Shown: positions 33,613-42,987, numbered from the stretch's first letter. The stretch: 64,000 nucleotides of DNA from CAILHX01 sp964511385 (GCA_964511385.1 CAZEFE010000001.1:124001-188000); one strand, 5' to 3'. Notes: generated by a model not told the origin, from the letters alone. Translations and numbers: made by a program.

Positions 33613-34595
33613 GAGTAGCAGTGTTAGGTGCCGGCGCCTGGGGCACGGCGCTGGCGATCCAGATTGCGCGGGGGCACGAGGTGTTGTTGTGGTCGCGCAA
33701 TCGCGAACATGCCGAGGAAATGCGCCGTACCCGCGCCAACCATCGTTATCTGGGGGCGTTCCACTTCCCTGACCTGCTGGCCGTAGAGGCTGACTTTGCC
33801 ACCGCCGTGCGCGCCGCCGACATCATCCTGGTGGCCGCGCCCACCAACGCGCTGCGCCAGATGCTGCGCGACATCCGTGCCACCGGGGTACATGCGCCGA
33901 TCGTCTGGGCGTGCAAGGGCCTGGAAGCCTCCAGTTCCAAAATGCTGTACGAAGTGGCGGCGGAAGAACTGCCCGCCGATGCACGCTGGGGCATCCTCTC
34001 CGGCCCCAGTTTCGCCGAGGAAGTGGCGCAGGGCATGCCCACCGCCATTACCATGGCTTCCAGCGACGCCAGCCTGGCGCAGGAGTTTGCCCAGGCGCTG
34101 CATGGCGGGAATTTGCGCGTCTACAGCAGTACCGATGTGATTGGCGTTGCCGTTGGCGGCGCGCTGAAAAATGTCATCGCCATCGCTTCCGGCATTTGCG
34201 ACGGCATGGGCTTTGGCCTGAACGCCCGCGCTGCGCTGATCACGCGCGGCCTGGCCGAAATCACCCGCTTCGGCGTGGCTTTGGGCGGCCGCCCGGAAAC
34301 CTTCATGGGGCTGGCCGGCGCCGGCGACCTGATCCTGACGGCCACCGGCAACCTGTCGCGCAATTACAAGGTCGGCATGCGCCTCGCCAAGGGCGAAACG
34401 CTGGAGCAGATCCTGAGCGCGCTGGGGCATGTGGCCGAAGGCGTAAGCACTGCGCGCGAAGTGGCGCGCAAGGCCCGGGAATTGGGTATCGACATGCCGA
34501 TCACGCAGGAAGTCTGCCGCGTGCTGTTTGAAAATCTGTCACCGCGGGTGGCGGTGGAAAATCTGCTCAACCGCGAGCAGAAACCCGAGAATTAA
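33609..34595 (+). CDS. gpsA: Glycerol-3-phosphate dehydrogenase [NAD(P)+]
   Basis: Makes sn-glycerol-3-phosphate from dihydroxyacetone phosphate for phospholipid synthesis. The 328 residues show the N-terminal Rossmann motif MRVAVLGAGAWGTALAIQIA, SGPSFAEEVA, the active-site Lys in GGALKNVIAIA and GLAGAGDLILTATGNLSRN. The ATG at 33609 overlaps the SH3 stop. It is convergent with the ANTAR response regulator across 26 nt. Confidence 0.96.
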   Translation: MRVAVLGAGAWGTALAIQIARGHEVLLWSRNREHAEEMRRTRANHRYLGAFHFPDLLAVEADFATAVRAADIILVAAPTNALRQMLRDIRATGVHAPIVWACKGLEASSSKMLYEVAAEELPADARWGILSGPSFAEEVAQGMPTAITMASSDASLAQEFAQALHGGNLRVYSSTDVIGVAVGGALKNVIAIASGICDGMGFGLNARAALITRGLAEITRFGVALGGRPETFMGLAGAGDLILTATGNLSRNYKVGMRLAKGETLEQILSALGHVAEGVSTAREVARKARELGIDMPITQEVCRVLFENLSPRVAVENLLNREQKPEN

Positions 34596-34621
34596 TTCCC
34601 CGCGCATCAACTCCCAACGCA

Positions 34622-35212
34622 TCAATTCCCAAGGTTCAGCGACTCGCTGGCCTGGATCACGTCTTTGGCAATGTCGGCCAGCCTGCGGCTCTGGTTGCGG
34701 GCATTCTTGCGCAGCAACTCGAATGCGGCGCGGCGATCAAGGTGGTATTGCATCATGACGATGCCGATGGCGATGCTGATGTCGCGTTCATTATCCAGCG
34801 CGCGCTGCAATTGCTGCTCGGTGGTCTGCAAGCGCTTGATATCCTCGGCGCGCGCCAGCGCCGCCCGGATGGCGGGCAGCAGTTGCGGCGTATCCACCGG
34901 TTTTACCAGATAACCCAGCGCGCCGAGTTCGGCCGCCTGCTGGACAATCTGTTCCTCGCTGTAGGCTGTCAGCAGGATGAATGGGATGTGGTCAAACGAG
35001 GCCAGGCGCTCGGCGAATTCCAGTCCGCTGCGGCCGGGCATGTTCACGTCGAGGATGGCCAGTGCCGGTTTTTCGCCGCTGGCCAGCATGGCCTCGGCCT
35101 CATCCACGGATTCGGCGGTCATGGTGGCGTATCCCGCTTTTTTCAGGCTCTTCGAGATCATCGCCAGGACCAGGCGATCATCGTCTACCAGCAATAGGGT
35201 TGGGCTTTGCAT
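34622..35212 (-). CDS. ANTAR-domain response regulator
   Basis: A 196-residue protein with a receiver domain (about 3-125; LLVDDDRL, phospho-acceptor Asp in LAILDVNMPGRSG, LLTAYSEE, KPVD) and a C-terminal ANTAR domain (about 130-190; ERDISIAIGIVMMQYHLDRR, then AAFELLRKNARNQSRRLADI). ANTAR proteins bind paired RNA hairpins and prevent transcription termination, so targets should be leader RNAs. The start is the ATG at 35212, with GGAG eight nt upstream inside the kinase gene's end and only 1 nt between stop and start. The partner is the MASE1 kinase immediately upstream. Confidence 0.92.
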   Translation of the reverse strand: MQSPTLLLVDDDRLVLAMISKSLKKAGYATMTAESVDEAEAMLASGEKPALAILDVNMPGRSGLEFAERLASFDHIPFILLTAYSEEQIVQQAAELGALGYLVKPVDTPQLLPAIRAALARAEDIKRLQTTEQQLQRALDNERDISIAIGIVMMQYHLDRRAAFELLRKNARNQSRRLADIAKDVIQASESLNLGN

Positions 35213-35213
35213 G

Positions 35214-37175
35214 TTATCGGCTCCAGACAATGACGGGTGGTTCGAGTTCAAGTGTGGTGACGACGGTTTCGCCTTGCTGTTTCCAGGTCAGGTGGATCCC
35301 TTTTGGCGGCAGCAGCGATGCTACCAGATCGAGGCCGGTGCCGAACGCGGACGGATGGTCCAGGCCGAAGCCGGGTGAAATATGCCCGGTGTTGTGGATG
35401 GTCAGCGCGATGGCGTCCGGGCGCGGTTCATGGCAAATCGCAATGCGGATCGGCTGATCCGGCGCGCTGTGTTTTGCAGCGTTGGAAATGAGCTCGTTCA
35501 ACACCAGCGCCAACGGCACCGCTTCTTTTTCGTTAACGGTACAGCGTGCCCAGTTGTCGGGGATTTCTACTGTAATCGCTTTTTTCCACAGCGACTCAAC
35601 CCCGGCCGCAATCGCGATTGTCAGTTCGCAAATGCGCACGTTGTCGGGCGAGGCCCGTCCCTGCAGGCCGTGGATCACGGCGACGCCCTTGACCTGGCTG
35701 ATGGCGTGCTCGAGTAGCTCGGCCAGTTGCGGGTGCGCGTCCGCATACTGGCGCAGTACGCTGGTGATGCCATGCAGGTTGTTCTTGATGCGGTGATGCA
35801 CCTCCCGCACCAGTGCATCGCGATGGGCGCTTTCTTCTTCCAGGCGGCTTTTTTCGACGCGATTGCGCTCGGTCAGGTCAATAAAAATCCCTTGCACCAA
35901 TTTGCGCCCGCCGGCTTCGATCAGGGTGGGCCGGATTTCGACATCCAGTATCCGGCCATCCTTGCGCAGGACTTTGGTGGTGACCGGATCGGAGGTGCTA
36001 CCGCTGGCAACGGCGGAAAAATGTTCTTTGACGGTGGGCAATTCGGCATCAGGGTGAATCTGCGGCACGGCCATGCGGCTGAGTTCTTCGCGGCCGTAGC
36101 CGAGCAGGACTTCTCCGGCATGGTTCACTTCTTCCAGGTTGCCGTGGATGTCCGCGACCAGGATAGCGTCGCTGGCATCCAGCAACAGCGCGCGATAGCG
36201 GGTCTCGCTGTCGCGGAGTTGCTGTTCCGCTTGCTTGCGCTCATTGAACATGACCGCGACAAACTGGCCGCACAAGGTCATTGTGATGCCGATCAGCCAT
36301 AAATCCCAGCCGATGCTTCCCCCGTCACCTGACGGCAATCCCTGCAGATGGGCGATGGCGAGATACACCGCGTAAATCAGCAGCGCGATCAGCGCGGTCC
36401 CGCGTTGCCCCAGGCGAGCGGCGGCCCAGATAAAAAACGGGATCACCAGGATGATGTTGATCGGTCTTTCGAACAGGGTGCCGAAGGTGTGGCAGGTGAT
36501 CCAGGTCAGGATGGTGGCAGCCAGCGCCAGGATGGCGGCTTCTGCCGGCCGCTTCAGCACCATGAAACTGTCTTTCGGGCGAGTAGCCAGCATCAGCAGG
36601 AGCGGCGTCAGCATCATGACCCCGATAAAACACGACATCCACCAGTTCATAAACATGTGGAAAAGATCCGCAGTCGGAATGTCGTCGGCCAGCATGTAGG
36701 CCGGCACGCCGATGATGGTGCTGGGCAAGGTGCCAACCAGTCCGGCGCACAGTACCAACCACCACAGGTCGCGCTGGCGCATCAACTGGATGTCGAAATT
36801 CTTTATGGCATGGTTAAGCAGCCAGACCCCCAGCAGCGGGTCCAACGTGTTGCCGGTTGCCGAGAGCACGCTGGCGAGTAGCGGGTCGCCAGCCAGTTGC
36901 GACCCGAGCAATGCGCCGGCAAACACGCCGGGCCAGAGGCAGCGTCCGTACAGCAGCATGCCGGCAATGGCGATGCCGCTGGGCAGCCAGATGAGGTCGC
37001 CAATGTTGTAGCTGGCCGATATTTCCAGAGAAAGCAGCAGTAGCAGCGCATAGGCGACAGCTAACACCACGTTGCGCAGAACATTTTTGTGGCTGAAGCA
37101 GTGCATGACCTTGGGCCAGACATCCTGGGCCAATTTTGTTTGTACTAGCAGTAGCGGGGATTTCAAAATGCCCAT
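35214..37175 (-). CDS. MASE1-PAS sensor histidine kinase, HisKA_2 type
   Basis: The 653 residues begin with a MASE1 region (about 30-310) of roughly eight membrane helices (IGDLIWLPSGIAIAGMLLYG). A PAS domain (about 325-440) follows, then a HisKA_2 dimerisation domain with phospho-acceptor in REVHHRIKNNLHGI and an HATPase (about 545-645; LVLNELISNAAKHSA). HisKA_2 kinases typically pair with ANTAR or atypical regulators, matching the gene downstream. The signal sensed by MASE1 is unknown. The ATG at 37175 lies 12 nt after the trmL stop, so trmL-kinase-regulator may share a transcript with comF. Confidence 0.9.
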   Translation of the reverse strand: MGILKSPLLLVQTKLAQDVWPKVMHCFSHKNVLRNVVLAVAYALLLLLSLEISASYNIGDLIWLPSGIAIAGMLLYGRCLWPGVFAGALLGSQLAGDPLLASVLSATGNTLDPLLGVWLLNHAIKNFDIQLMRQRDLWWLVLCAGLVGTLPSTIIGVPAYMLADDIPTADLFHMFMNWWMSCFIGVMMLTPLLLMLATRPKDSFMVLKRPAEAAILALAATILTWITCHTFGTLFERPINIILVIPFFIWAAARLGQRGTALIALLIYAVYLAIAHLQGLPSGDGGSIGWDLWLIGITMTLCGQFVAVMFNERKQAEQQLRDSETRYRALLLDASDAILVADIHGNLEEVNHAGEVLLGYGREELSRMAVPQIHPDAELPTVKEHFSAVASGSTSDPVTTKVLRKDGRILDVEIRPTLIEAGGRKLVQGIFIDLTERNRVEKSRLEEESAHRDALVREVHHRIKNNLHGITSVLRQYADAHPQLAELLEHAISQVKGVAVIHGLQGRASPDNVRICELTIAIAAGVESLWKKAITVEIPDNWARCTVNEKEAVPLALVLNELISNAAKHSAPDQPIRIAICHEPRPDAIALTIHNTGHISPGFGLDHPSAFGTGLDLVASLLPPKGIHLTWKQQGETVVTTLELEPPVIVWSR

Positions 37176-37187
37176 CGTGTGGTGTTC

Positions 37188-37652
37188 CTAATGTTCGCCC
37201 GCAAACTGATGTTGCCGCCAGGCTTCGTAAACCAGTACGGCGGCGGTATTGGCAAGATTCAAGCTGCGGCTGTTGGCCTGCATGGGCAATCTTAGTCGGC
37301 GTTCCGGGGCAAAAGTTTCAAGTATTTCCGCCGGCAGTCCCCGCGTTTCCGGCCCCAGCACAAAACCATCCCCGGCCTCGAATGCCACGCTGTCATAACG
37401 GGTGGCGCCCTTGGTGCTCAAGGCAAACAGCCGGATGTCACCCAGAGCCGACAAACACGCCTGCCAGTTTTCATGCACCTGCATGTCGGCGTATTCGTGG
37501 TAGTCCAGCCCGGCACGGCGCATGCGCTTGTCGTCCAGCGGGAATCCCAGCGGTTTCACCAGGTGCAGTGTCACGCCGGTATTGGCGCACAGGCGGATGA
37601 TGTTGCCGGTGTTGGGCGGGATTTCAGGTTGGTAGAGAATCAGGTTAAACAT
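37188..37652 (-). CDS. trmL: tRNA (cytidine(34)-2'-O)-methyltransferase TrmL
   Basis: A SPOUT methyltransferase that modifies the wobble base of tRNA-Leu isoacceptors. The 154 residues, the normal length, begin MFNLILYQPEIPPNTGNIIR. The SAM-binding trefoil knot appears in FVLGPETRGLPAEI and MQANSRSLNLANTAAVLVYE. It overlaps comF by 8 nt. Confidence 0.93.
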   Translation of the reverse strand: MFNLILYQPEIPPNTGNIIRLCANTGVTLHLVKPLGFPLDDKRMRRAGLDYHEYADMQVHENWQACLSALGDIRLFALSTKGATRYDSVAFEAGDGFVLGPETRGLPAEILETFAPERRLRLPMQANSRSLNLANTAAVLVYEAWRQHQFAGEH

Positions 37653-38352
37653 GGTGGGGTAAGGTGCGTGCCGCCAGGCAACATTCTACCCGTGTTGCCC
37701 CTGCTTGTTTCAGTGTTTTTGCCAGTTCGTTGAGGCTGGCGCCGCTGGTCATGATGTCATCCACCACCAGCACTGACTTCCCGGCCATGTCCTGGGTGGC
37801 GGCAAAGATGCCTTTCACGTTTTTCGCCCGTTGCGCCAGCGGCAGGCTGGCTTGCGGCGCGCTGTGGCGGACGCGGACAACGGCATCCAGCGACAGTGGG
37901 TAGCCATTCAATGGCGCCAGCTTGCGGCAGATTTCCAGCGCCTGGTTGAAGCCGCGCTCCTGCAGGCGTTGCGGGTGCAACGGCATGGGGATCAGCAGGT
38001 CGGGCGGCGGCATATCTCGCAGCAGACGCGCCAATTCGCCCGCCACGATGTCGGCCATATGGAGCAGGCCGCGATATTTCAGCGCCTTGAGCAGCGCATC
38101 CATGGGGAAGTCGTAGGTGAAGGCCGCATGCGTGGCATCGAAGGCCGGGGGATGCCGCAGGCACTGGCCGCAGACCTCGCTGTGCGGCGTGGGCAGGGCG
38201 CACACCGGGCAGCTTGGCATGGCGTGCCGGGGCAGGTCGTCAACACATGCCGGGCATAACGGCGAGTTGCCCGCTGGCGCAGAACAAAGCAAGCAGCGCT
38301 GCGGTAGCAGGATTTGCGCCAATTTTGCGCAGATGTCAAATAATTGCTTCAT
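37645..38352 (-). CDS. ComF-family phosphoribosyltransferase-like protein
   Basis: A 235-residue protein. The N-terminal cysteine-rich zinc-binding region (CLLCSAPAGNSPLCPACV, then CPVC and CGQCL) precedes a type I PRTase domain with the PRPP-binding loop SVLVVDDIMTSGASLNEL. ComF/GntX relatives take part in DNA uptake and carbon use, but the reaction is undefined. It is divergent from bioB across 53 bp, an arrangement seen in many proteobacteria. Confidence 0.88.
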   Translation of the reverse strand: MKQLFDICAKLAQILLPQRCLLCSAPAGNSPLCPACVDDLPRHAMPSCPVCALPTPHSEVCGQCLRHPPAFDATHAAFTYDFPMDALLKALKYRGLLHMADIVAGELARLLRDMPPPDLLIPMPLHPQRLQERGFNQALEICRKLAPLNGYPLSLDAVVRVRHSAPQASLPLAQRAKNVKGIFAATQDMAGKSVLVVDDIMTSGASLNELAKTLKQAGATRVECCLAARTLPHHV

Positions 38353-38358
38353 GGATGG

Positions 38359-38387
38359 TTGACATAATACAATGCGGGCATTGTTAA
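38359..38387 (+). promoter_or_regulatory. Promoter of the biotin operon
   Basis: A consensus -35 TTGACA (38359-38364), a 17-nt spacer, then TGTTAA (38382-38387); a second reading uses TTAATT (38384-38389). bioB starts 18 nt further on. I see no convincing BirA operator dyad. Confidence 0.6.
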
Positions 38388-38405
38388 TTTTGCCATTATG
38401 CCCCC

Positions 38406-39383
38406 ATGAACCAGATTGCTGCCGAATCCCACCCGCAAACGGAATCCGCCCATAAAAAATGGCGTGTCGCTGAAATTGCCGCCTTGCTGGAACTGCCGTT
38501 TTCCGACCTGATCCACCGCGCGCAAACCGTGCATCGCCAGCACTTCGACCCCAACGCGGTGCAAGTCAGTACCCTGCTGTCGATCAAGACCGGCGGCTGC
38601 TCCGAGGATTGCGGTTACTGCCCGCAATCGGCGCGTTACCACACCGGGGTGGAAAACGAGGATTTGCTGGCGCTGGATGAGGTGGTGGCTGCCGCCCGTG
38701 CGGCGAAGGAAAAAGGCGCTAGCCGCTTCTGCATGGGTGCTGCCTGGCGCGGCCCCAAGCAGCGCGACCTGGAGCCGGTGATGAAAATGATTGCCGAAGT
38801 GAAGGCGATGGGTCTGGAAACCTGTGCCACGCTGGGCATGCTCAAGGAAGGCCAGGCCGAGCAGTTGAAGGAAGCCGGGCTGGATTATTACAACCACAAC
38901 CTGGATACCGCGCCGGAATTCTACGGCGAGGTCATCACCACCCGCACCTACCAGGACCGCCTGGATACGCTGGATGCGGTACGCGAAGCCGGCATGCACG
39001 TGTGCTGCGGCGGCATTGTCGGCATGGGCGAATCGCGCACCCAGCGCGCCGGGCTGATCGCCCAGTTGGCGAACATGGACACCCCGCCGGAATCGGTGCC
39101 GATTAACCTGCTGACCCAGGTGGAAGGCACGCCGCTATGCGGCACCGAGCCGCTGGACGAAATCGAGTTCGTGCGCACCGTGGCCGCGGCACGCATCACC
39201 ATGCCGACCTCCCATGTGCGCCTGTCCGCCGGGCGCGGCCAGATGAGCGACGCGATGCAGGCGCTGTGTTTTATTGCCGGCGCCAATTCCATTTTTTACG
39301 GCGAAAAACTGCTGACCACCGGCAACCCGGACACCGATGCCGACCAGTTGTTGTTTGAAAAACTGGGTATCCACCCGGAATAA
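38406..39383 (+). CDS. bioB: Biotin synthase
   Basis: A radical-SAM enzyme that inserts sulfur into dethiobiotin. The 325 residues carry the radical-SAM cysteines in GGCSEDCGYCPQS (CxxxCxxC), plus YYNHNLDTAPEFY, CCGGIVGMGES and VRLSAGRGQM, all BioB-typical. The first gene of bioB-F-H-C-D, transcribed from a strong promoter. The ATG at 38406 has only a weak RBS in a very short leader. Confidence 0.97.
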   Translation: MNQIAAESHPQTESAHKKWRVAEIAALLELPFSDLIHRAQTVHRQHFDPNAVQVSTLLSIKTGGCSEDCGYCPQSARYHTGVENEDLLALDEVVAAARAAKEKGASRFCMGAAWRGPKQRDLEPVMKMIAEVKAMGLETCATLGMLKEGQAEQLKEAGLDYYNHNLDTAPEFYGEVITTRTYQDRLDTLDAVREAGMHVCCGGIVGMGESRTQRAGLIAQLANMDTPPESVPINLLTQVEGTPLCGTEPLDEIEFVRTVAAARITMPTSHVRLSAGRGQMSDAMQALCFIAGANSIFYGEKLLTTGNPDTDADQLLFEKLGIHPE

Positions 39384-39407
39384 AAACGGATTCAACGGTT
39401 AATTGCC

Positions 39408-40565
39408 TTGTCCTTGCTTTCCGATCTCCAGCACGAACTCGACCAGCGCCAGGCCCAAGGCCTGTTGCGTCGCCGTCGCCTGCTGGAAAGCATGCAGGGT
39501 GCGCATATCAAGGTGGACGGCCGCGAGGTGCTGTCGTTTTGCAGCAACGACTACCTGGGGCTGGCCGCCCATCCGGCACTGGCGGTGGCGATCAAGCAGG
39601 CCGCGGACGCCAGCGGTGCCGGCAGCGGCGCATCCCACCTGATTACCGGGCATCACCAGTATCATCATGCGCTGGAACTGGCGCTGGCCGAGTTTGTCGG
39701 CTTGCCCCGCGCGTTGCTGTTTTCCACCGGTTACATGGCCAATATCGCCGTGGTCACCGCGCTGATGGGGCGCGCTGACGCGGTGTTCGCCGACAGGCTC
39801 AACCACGCGTCGCTCAACGACGCGGTGCAGTTGTCGCGCGCCGCGTTCAAGCGTTATGCCCACAACGACATGGCCGCGCTGGAGCATCTGCTGGCCACCT
39901 CCGATGCCAAACGCAAGCTGGTGGCGGTCGATGCCGTGTTCAGCATGGATGGCGACCTGGCGCCGGTGCCGCAGTTGCTGGCCTTGTGCGAGAAATACGA
40001 TGCCTGGCTGCTGCTGGACGATGCGCATGGTTTTGGTGTGCTGGGCGCTGAAGGCCGCGGCATCTTGCAGCATTTTAATGTGCAAAGTCCTCGCATCATG
40101 TACATGGCCACGCTGGGCAAGGCGGCGGGCGTTTCCGGCGCGTTTGTCGCGGGGGATGCCACGCTGGTCGAATACCTGGTGCAAAGCGCACGCACCTATG
40201 TCTACACCACGGCGGCACCGCCGTTGTTGGCGGCAGGTTTGCTGCAAAGCTTGAAAGTGATGGCGGAAGAAGGCTGGCGGCGCGAGCGTTTGCAGGCGTT
40301 GATCCATGCCCTGCGTGCCGGACTGCACATGTCGTGCTGGCAGTTGCTGGAGTCACAAACTCCAATACAGCCGCTCATCATCGGCAGCAACGAAGAGGCA
40401 CTCAGCGTCAGTGAGCGCTTATTGGAGCGCGGCATCCTGGTCCCCGCCATCCGCCCGCCCACGGTGCCGCAAAATACAGCGCGCCTGCGCATTTCCCTGT
40501 CGGCCGCGCATACGCTGGAAGACGTGATCCAACTCACGGAAGCCATTAATGACCTTGCACGTTGA
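39408..40565 (+). CDS. bioF: 8-amino-7-oxononanoate synthase
   Basis: A PLP enzyme joining pimeloyl-ACP and alanine. The 385 residues contain FCSNDYLGLAAHP, GSGASHLITGHH, DDAHGFGVLG and the PLP Lys in MATLGKAAGVSGAF. The start is taken as the TTG at 39408 (SLLSDLQHEL), the usual BioF N-terminus; the RBS is poor, so TTG may limit its translation. It overlaps bioH by 17 nt. Confidence 0.95.
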   Translation: MSLLSDLQHELDQRQAQGLLRRRRLLESMQGAHIKVDGREVLSFCSNDYLGLAAHPALAVAIKQAADASGAGSGASHLITGHHQYHHALELALAEFVGLPRALLFSTGYMANIAVVTALMGRADAVFADRLNHASLNDAVQLSRAAFKRYAHNDMAALEHLLATSDAKRKLVAVDAVFSMDGDLAPVPQLLALCEKYDAWLLLDDAHGFGVLGAEGRGILQHFNVQSPRIMYMATLGKAAGVSGAFVAGDATLVEYLVQSARTYVYTTAAPPLLAAGLLQSLKVMAEEGWRRERLQALIHALRAGLHMSCWQLLESQTPIQPLIIGSNEEALSVSERLLERGILVPAIRPPTVPQNTARLRISLSAAHTLEDVIQLTEAINDLAR

Positions 40566-41316
40566 AACGTCAGGCCATGGCCCCGATCTGGTGCTGCTGC
40601 ACGGCTGGGGCATGCACGGCGGGGTATGGAACCCGGTCAAGGCGCAACTGGCGCAGCATTTCCGCCTGCATCTGGTGGATCTGCCCGGCTTCGGCCACAG
40701 CGCGGGGCACATGCCCGTACCGTATGCCTTGCAAACATTGGTGGATGCGGTGGCCGCACAGGTGCCGGACAACGCGCTGCTGTGCGGCTGGTCGTTCGGC
40801 GGGCAGGTGGCGATGCAATGGGCGCTGCAGCGGCCGCAGCAGATACGGCAACTGGTGCTGGTCAGCACCACGCCGAAATTCGTCAACGCGGGCGATTGGC
40901 AGCATGGCATCAACCAGTCCGTGTTCGACCAGTTTGCCGATGGCATCCAGCGTGATTACCAGCCGGCGATGACGCGCTTTCTCAGCCTGCAGGCGCAAGG
41001 CGGGGAAGATGCCCGCGACACCGTGCGCGGACTGCGCGAGCATTTTTTCCAGCGCCAGGCACCGTCGCCCGAAGCGCTGGCGGCAGGCCTGGCACTGCTG
41101 CAGGACAACGACTTGCGCGCGGCGGTGCCCGGTGTGCAACTGCCCACGCTAATCCTGCACGGCGAGCGCGACCGGGTAGTGCCGCCTGCATCCGGGGTGT
41201 GGCTGGCGGAACAGATGGGCAACACCCGGCTGGAACTGCAGCCGAAAGCCTCGCATGCCCCTTTCCTGTCGCATCCCAACTGGTTTGCGCAGACCTTGAT
41301 CAAGCATTTGCAATGA
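40549..41316 (+). CDS. bioH: Pimeloyl-ACP methyl ester carboxylesterase
   Basis: An alpha/beta hydrolase that removes the methyl ester from pimeloyl-ACP and ends the disguised fatty-acid elongation. The 255 residues have the oxyanion region LLHGWGMHGGVW, nucleophile GWSFGGQ, catalytic Asp in LHGERDRVVPP and His in ASHAPFLSHP. It overlaps bioF by 17 nt and bioC by 4 nt, indicating coupled translation. Confidence 0.95.
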   Translation: MTLHVETSGHGPDLVLLHGWGMHGGVWNPVKAQLAQHFRLHLVDLPGFGHSAGHMPVPYALQTLVDAVAAQVPDNALLCGWSFGGQVAMQWALQRPQQIRQLVLVSTTPKFVNAGDWQHGINQSVFDQFADGIQRDYQPAMTRFLSLQAQGGEDARDTVRGLREHFFQRQAPSPEALAAGLALLQDNDLRAAVPGVQLPTLILHGERDRVVPPASGVWLAEQMGNTRLELQPKASHAPFLSHPNWFAQTLIKHLQ

Positions 41317-42224
41317 ATATGATGGACCCGAACCGATACATGCCGGACCCCTACACCATAGACAAGCGCCAGGTGCAGCACGCCTTCGGCCGGGCGGCCG
41401 CCACGTATGAAAAGTCCGCGGTGCTGCAGGCGGAAGTGCTGCAGCGCATGCTGGCGCGGCTCGATCTGGTCAAGCTTGCGCCGCACGTCATTGTGGATGC
41501 CGGTTGCGGCACCGGCATGGGTGCCCGCCAACTGGCGGCGCGTTATCCCGGCAGCCGGGTGGTGGCGCTGGATATCGCGCAGCCGATGCTGCAGGCGCTG
41601 GTTGCCGGCGCGCCGTGGGCCTCCAGATGGGCATCAAGGCTGACGGGCAAGGCGCGGCAGATGCCGCTATGCGCCGATATTGAAGCGCTGCCGCTGGCAG
41701 CCGGCAGCGCCGACCTGCTCTGGTCCAGCCTGGCCATCCAGTGGTGCAACGACCTGGACGTGGCGTTTGCGGAAATGCATCGCGTGCTGCGCCCGGAAGG
41801 TCTGCTGATGTTCAGCACCTTCGGCCCGGATACGCTGATGGAACTGCGGCAGTCCGCCGCCAGCGGTGCTAACCAGCATACCCACGTCAGCCGTTTTATC
41901 GACATGCACGACATCGGCGACGCGCTGGTCCGCGCCGGCTTTTCCGCGCCGGTGATGGACGTGGAACGCTTCACCCTGACCTATGACGATAGCCTGAGCG
42001 TGATGCGCGACCTCAAGGCCATTGGCGCCAACAACGCCACGACCGGCCGGCCGAAGGGTCTGGAAGGGCGAGCCTTCCTCAATAACCTGGCACAGGCGTA
42101 CGAGCGCTTTCGCCAGACGGACGGCAAACTGCCGGCCACTTACGAAGTGGTTTACGGTCATGCCTGGAAGCCGTTAACCCTGCCTGACGGCTTGCAACCC
42201 ATCAAATTCAGGCCGCGCGCGTGA
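41313..42224 (+). CDS. bioC: Malonyl-ACP O-methyltransferase
   Basis: SAM-dependent methylation of malonyl-ACP starts pimelate synthesis. The 303 residues run from the ATG at 41313, which overlaps the bioH stop (ATGA). VQHAFGRAAATYEKSAVLQ, the SAM motif VDAGCGTGMGARQLA and a late MFSTFGPDTLMELR are BioC-typical. It is longer than E. coli BioC because of extensions near residue 110 and at the C-terminus, both usual in betaproteobacteria. It overlaps bioD by 4 nt. Confidence 0.95.
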   Translation: MNMMDPNRYMPDPYTIDKRQVQHAFGRAAATYEKSAVLQAEVLQRMLARLDLVKLAPHVIVDAGCGTGMGARQLAARYPGSRVVALDIAQPMLQALVAGAPWASRWASRLTGKARQMPLCADIEALPLAAGSADLLWSSLAIQWCNDLDVAFAEMHRVLRPEGLLMFSTFGPDTLMELRQSAASGANQHTHVSRFIDMHDIGDALVRAGFSAPVMDVERFTLTYDDSLSVMRDLKAIGANNATTGRPKGLEGRAFLNNLAQAYERFRQTDGKLPATYEVVYGHAWKPLTLPDGLQPIKFRPRA

Positions 42225-42904
42225 GCCAGGGCTTTTTCATCACCGGCACCGATACCGGCGTGGGCAAAACCTTTGTTTCCTGCGCGCTGCTGCATGCCTT
42301 TGCCGCGCAGGGGTATCGCGTGGCGGGGATGAAGCCGGTGGCGGCCGGGTGCCGCAACCAGGAGGGCAGCCTGCTGTCCGAAGATGTCGAGCAACTGCAG
42401 GCCGCCAGCAACCTGCAGCTACCGGCGGCGCTGGTCAATCCCTATGCCTTTGAACCGCCCATTGCCCCGCACATCGCGGCAGCGGAAGCCGGGGTCGAGG
42501 TCAGCATCCCGGTGATCGTGGATCACTTCAAACAGCTGCAACAAAAAGCGGATATTGTGATCGTCGAAGGCGTGGGCGGCTTCTGCGTGCCGCTCAACAC
42601 GACTGAAGATACTTCCGACCTGGCCGCGGCGTTGGGTCTGCCGGTCATCCTGGTGGTGGGCCTGCAGTTGGGGTGCATCAACCATGCCTTGCTGACGGCG
42701 CAGGCCATTCGCCACAAAGGGATGAGGCTGGCGGGCTGGGTGGCAAACCATGTTCACCACGACGGGATGGCTGCCAGCGAAGAAAATATCGCCACCTTGC
42801 AGCAACGGCTGGGTGCGCCGTTGATCGGGCTGCTGCCGCACGATCCCGCTGGCGCCTGTTCCGGAACGTTTAACTTGCAACAGTTGCCCATGCCGGTTGT
42901 ATAA
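42221..42904 (+). CDS. bioD: Dethiobiotin synthetase
   Basis: ATP-dependent carboxylation of 7,8-diaminononanoate to dethiobiotin. The 227 residues have P-loop GTDTGVGKTFVSCALL, KPVAAGC, VEGVGGFCVPL and a C-terminal nucleotide-binding GLLPHDP. The GTG start at 42221 overlaps bioC. It is the last bio gene; bioA is not in this cluster and must lie elsewhere. The stop TAA lies inside a TATAAT that may serve the chemoreceptor gene. Confidence 0.95.
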   Translation: MSQGFFITGTDTGVGKTFVSCALLHAFAAQGYRVAGMKPVAAGCRNQEGSLLSEDVEQLQAASNLQLPAALVNPYAFEPPIAPHIAAAEAGVEVSIPVIVDHFKQLQQKADIVIVEGVGGFCVPLNTTEDTSDLAAALGLPVILVVGLQLGCINHALLTAQAIRHKGMRLAGWVANHVHHDGMAASEENIATLQQRLGAPLIGLLPHDPAGACSGTFNLQQLPMPVV

Positions 42905-42905
42905 T
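42875..42905 (+). promoter_or_regulatory. Candidate promoter of the chemoreceptor gene
   Basis: TTGCAA (42875-42880) and a consensus TATAAT (42900-42905) are spaced by 19 nt, within the end of bioD. The gene starts 82 nt downstream. Confidence 0.4.
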
Positions 42906-42987
42906 CGAAATCCGTGCGGGCCGGAATGGTCAAAACGAGCAATAATCCTATAAGATACAACAAAATAGAAACGAAAAGGATGCAAAA

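Noticed and set aside
34603..34632. Direct repeat CGCATCAA(C/T)TCCCAA between gpsA and the ANTAR gene
   Set aside because: Only two 15-bp copies with one mismatch; one contains the stop codon of the ANTAR gene. Probably a local duplication without function.
38353..38405. BirA operator in front of bioB
   Set aside because: No long dyad like the known biotin operator is present; only ordinary promoter elements are seen.
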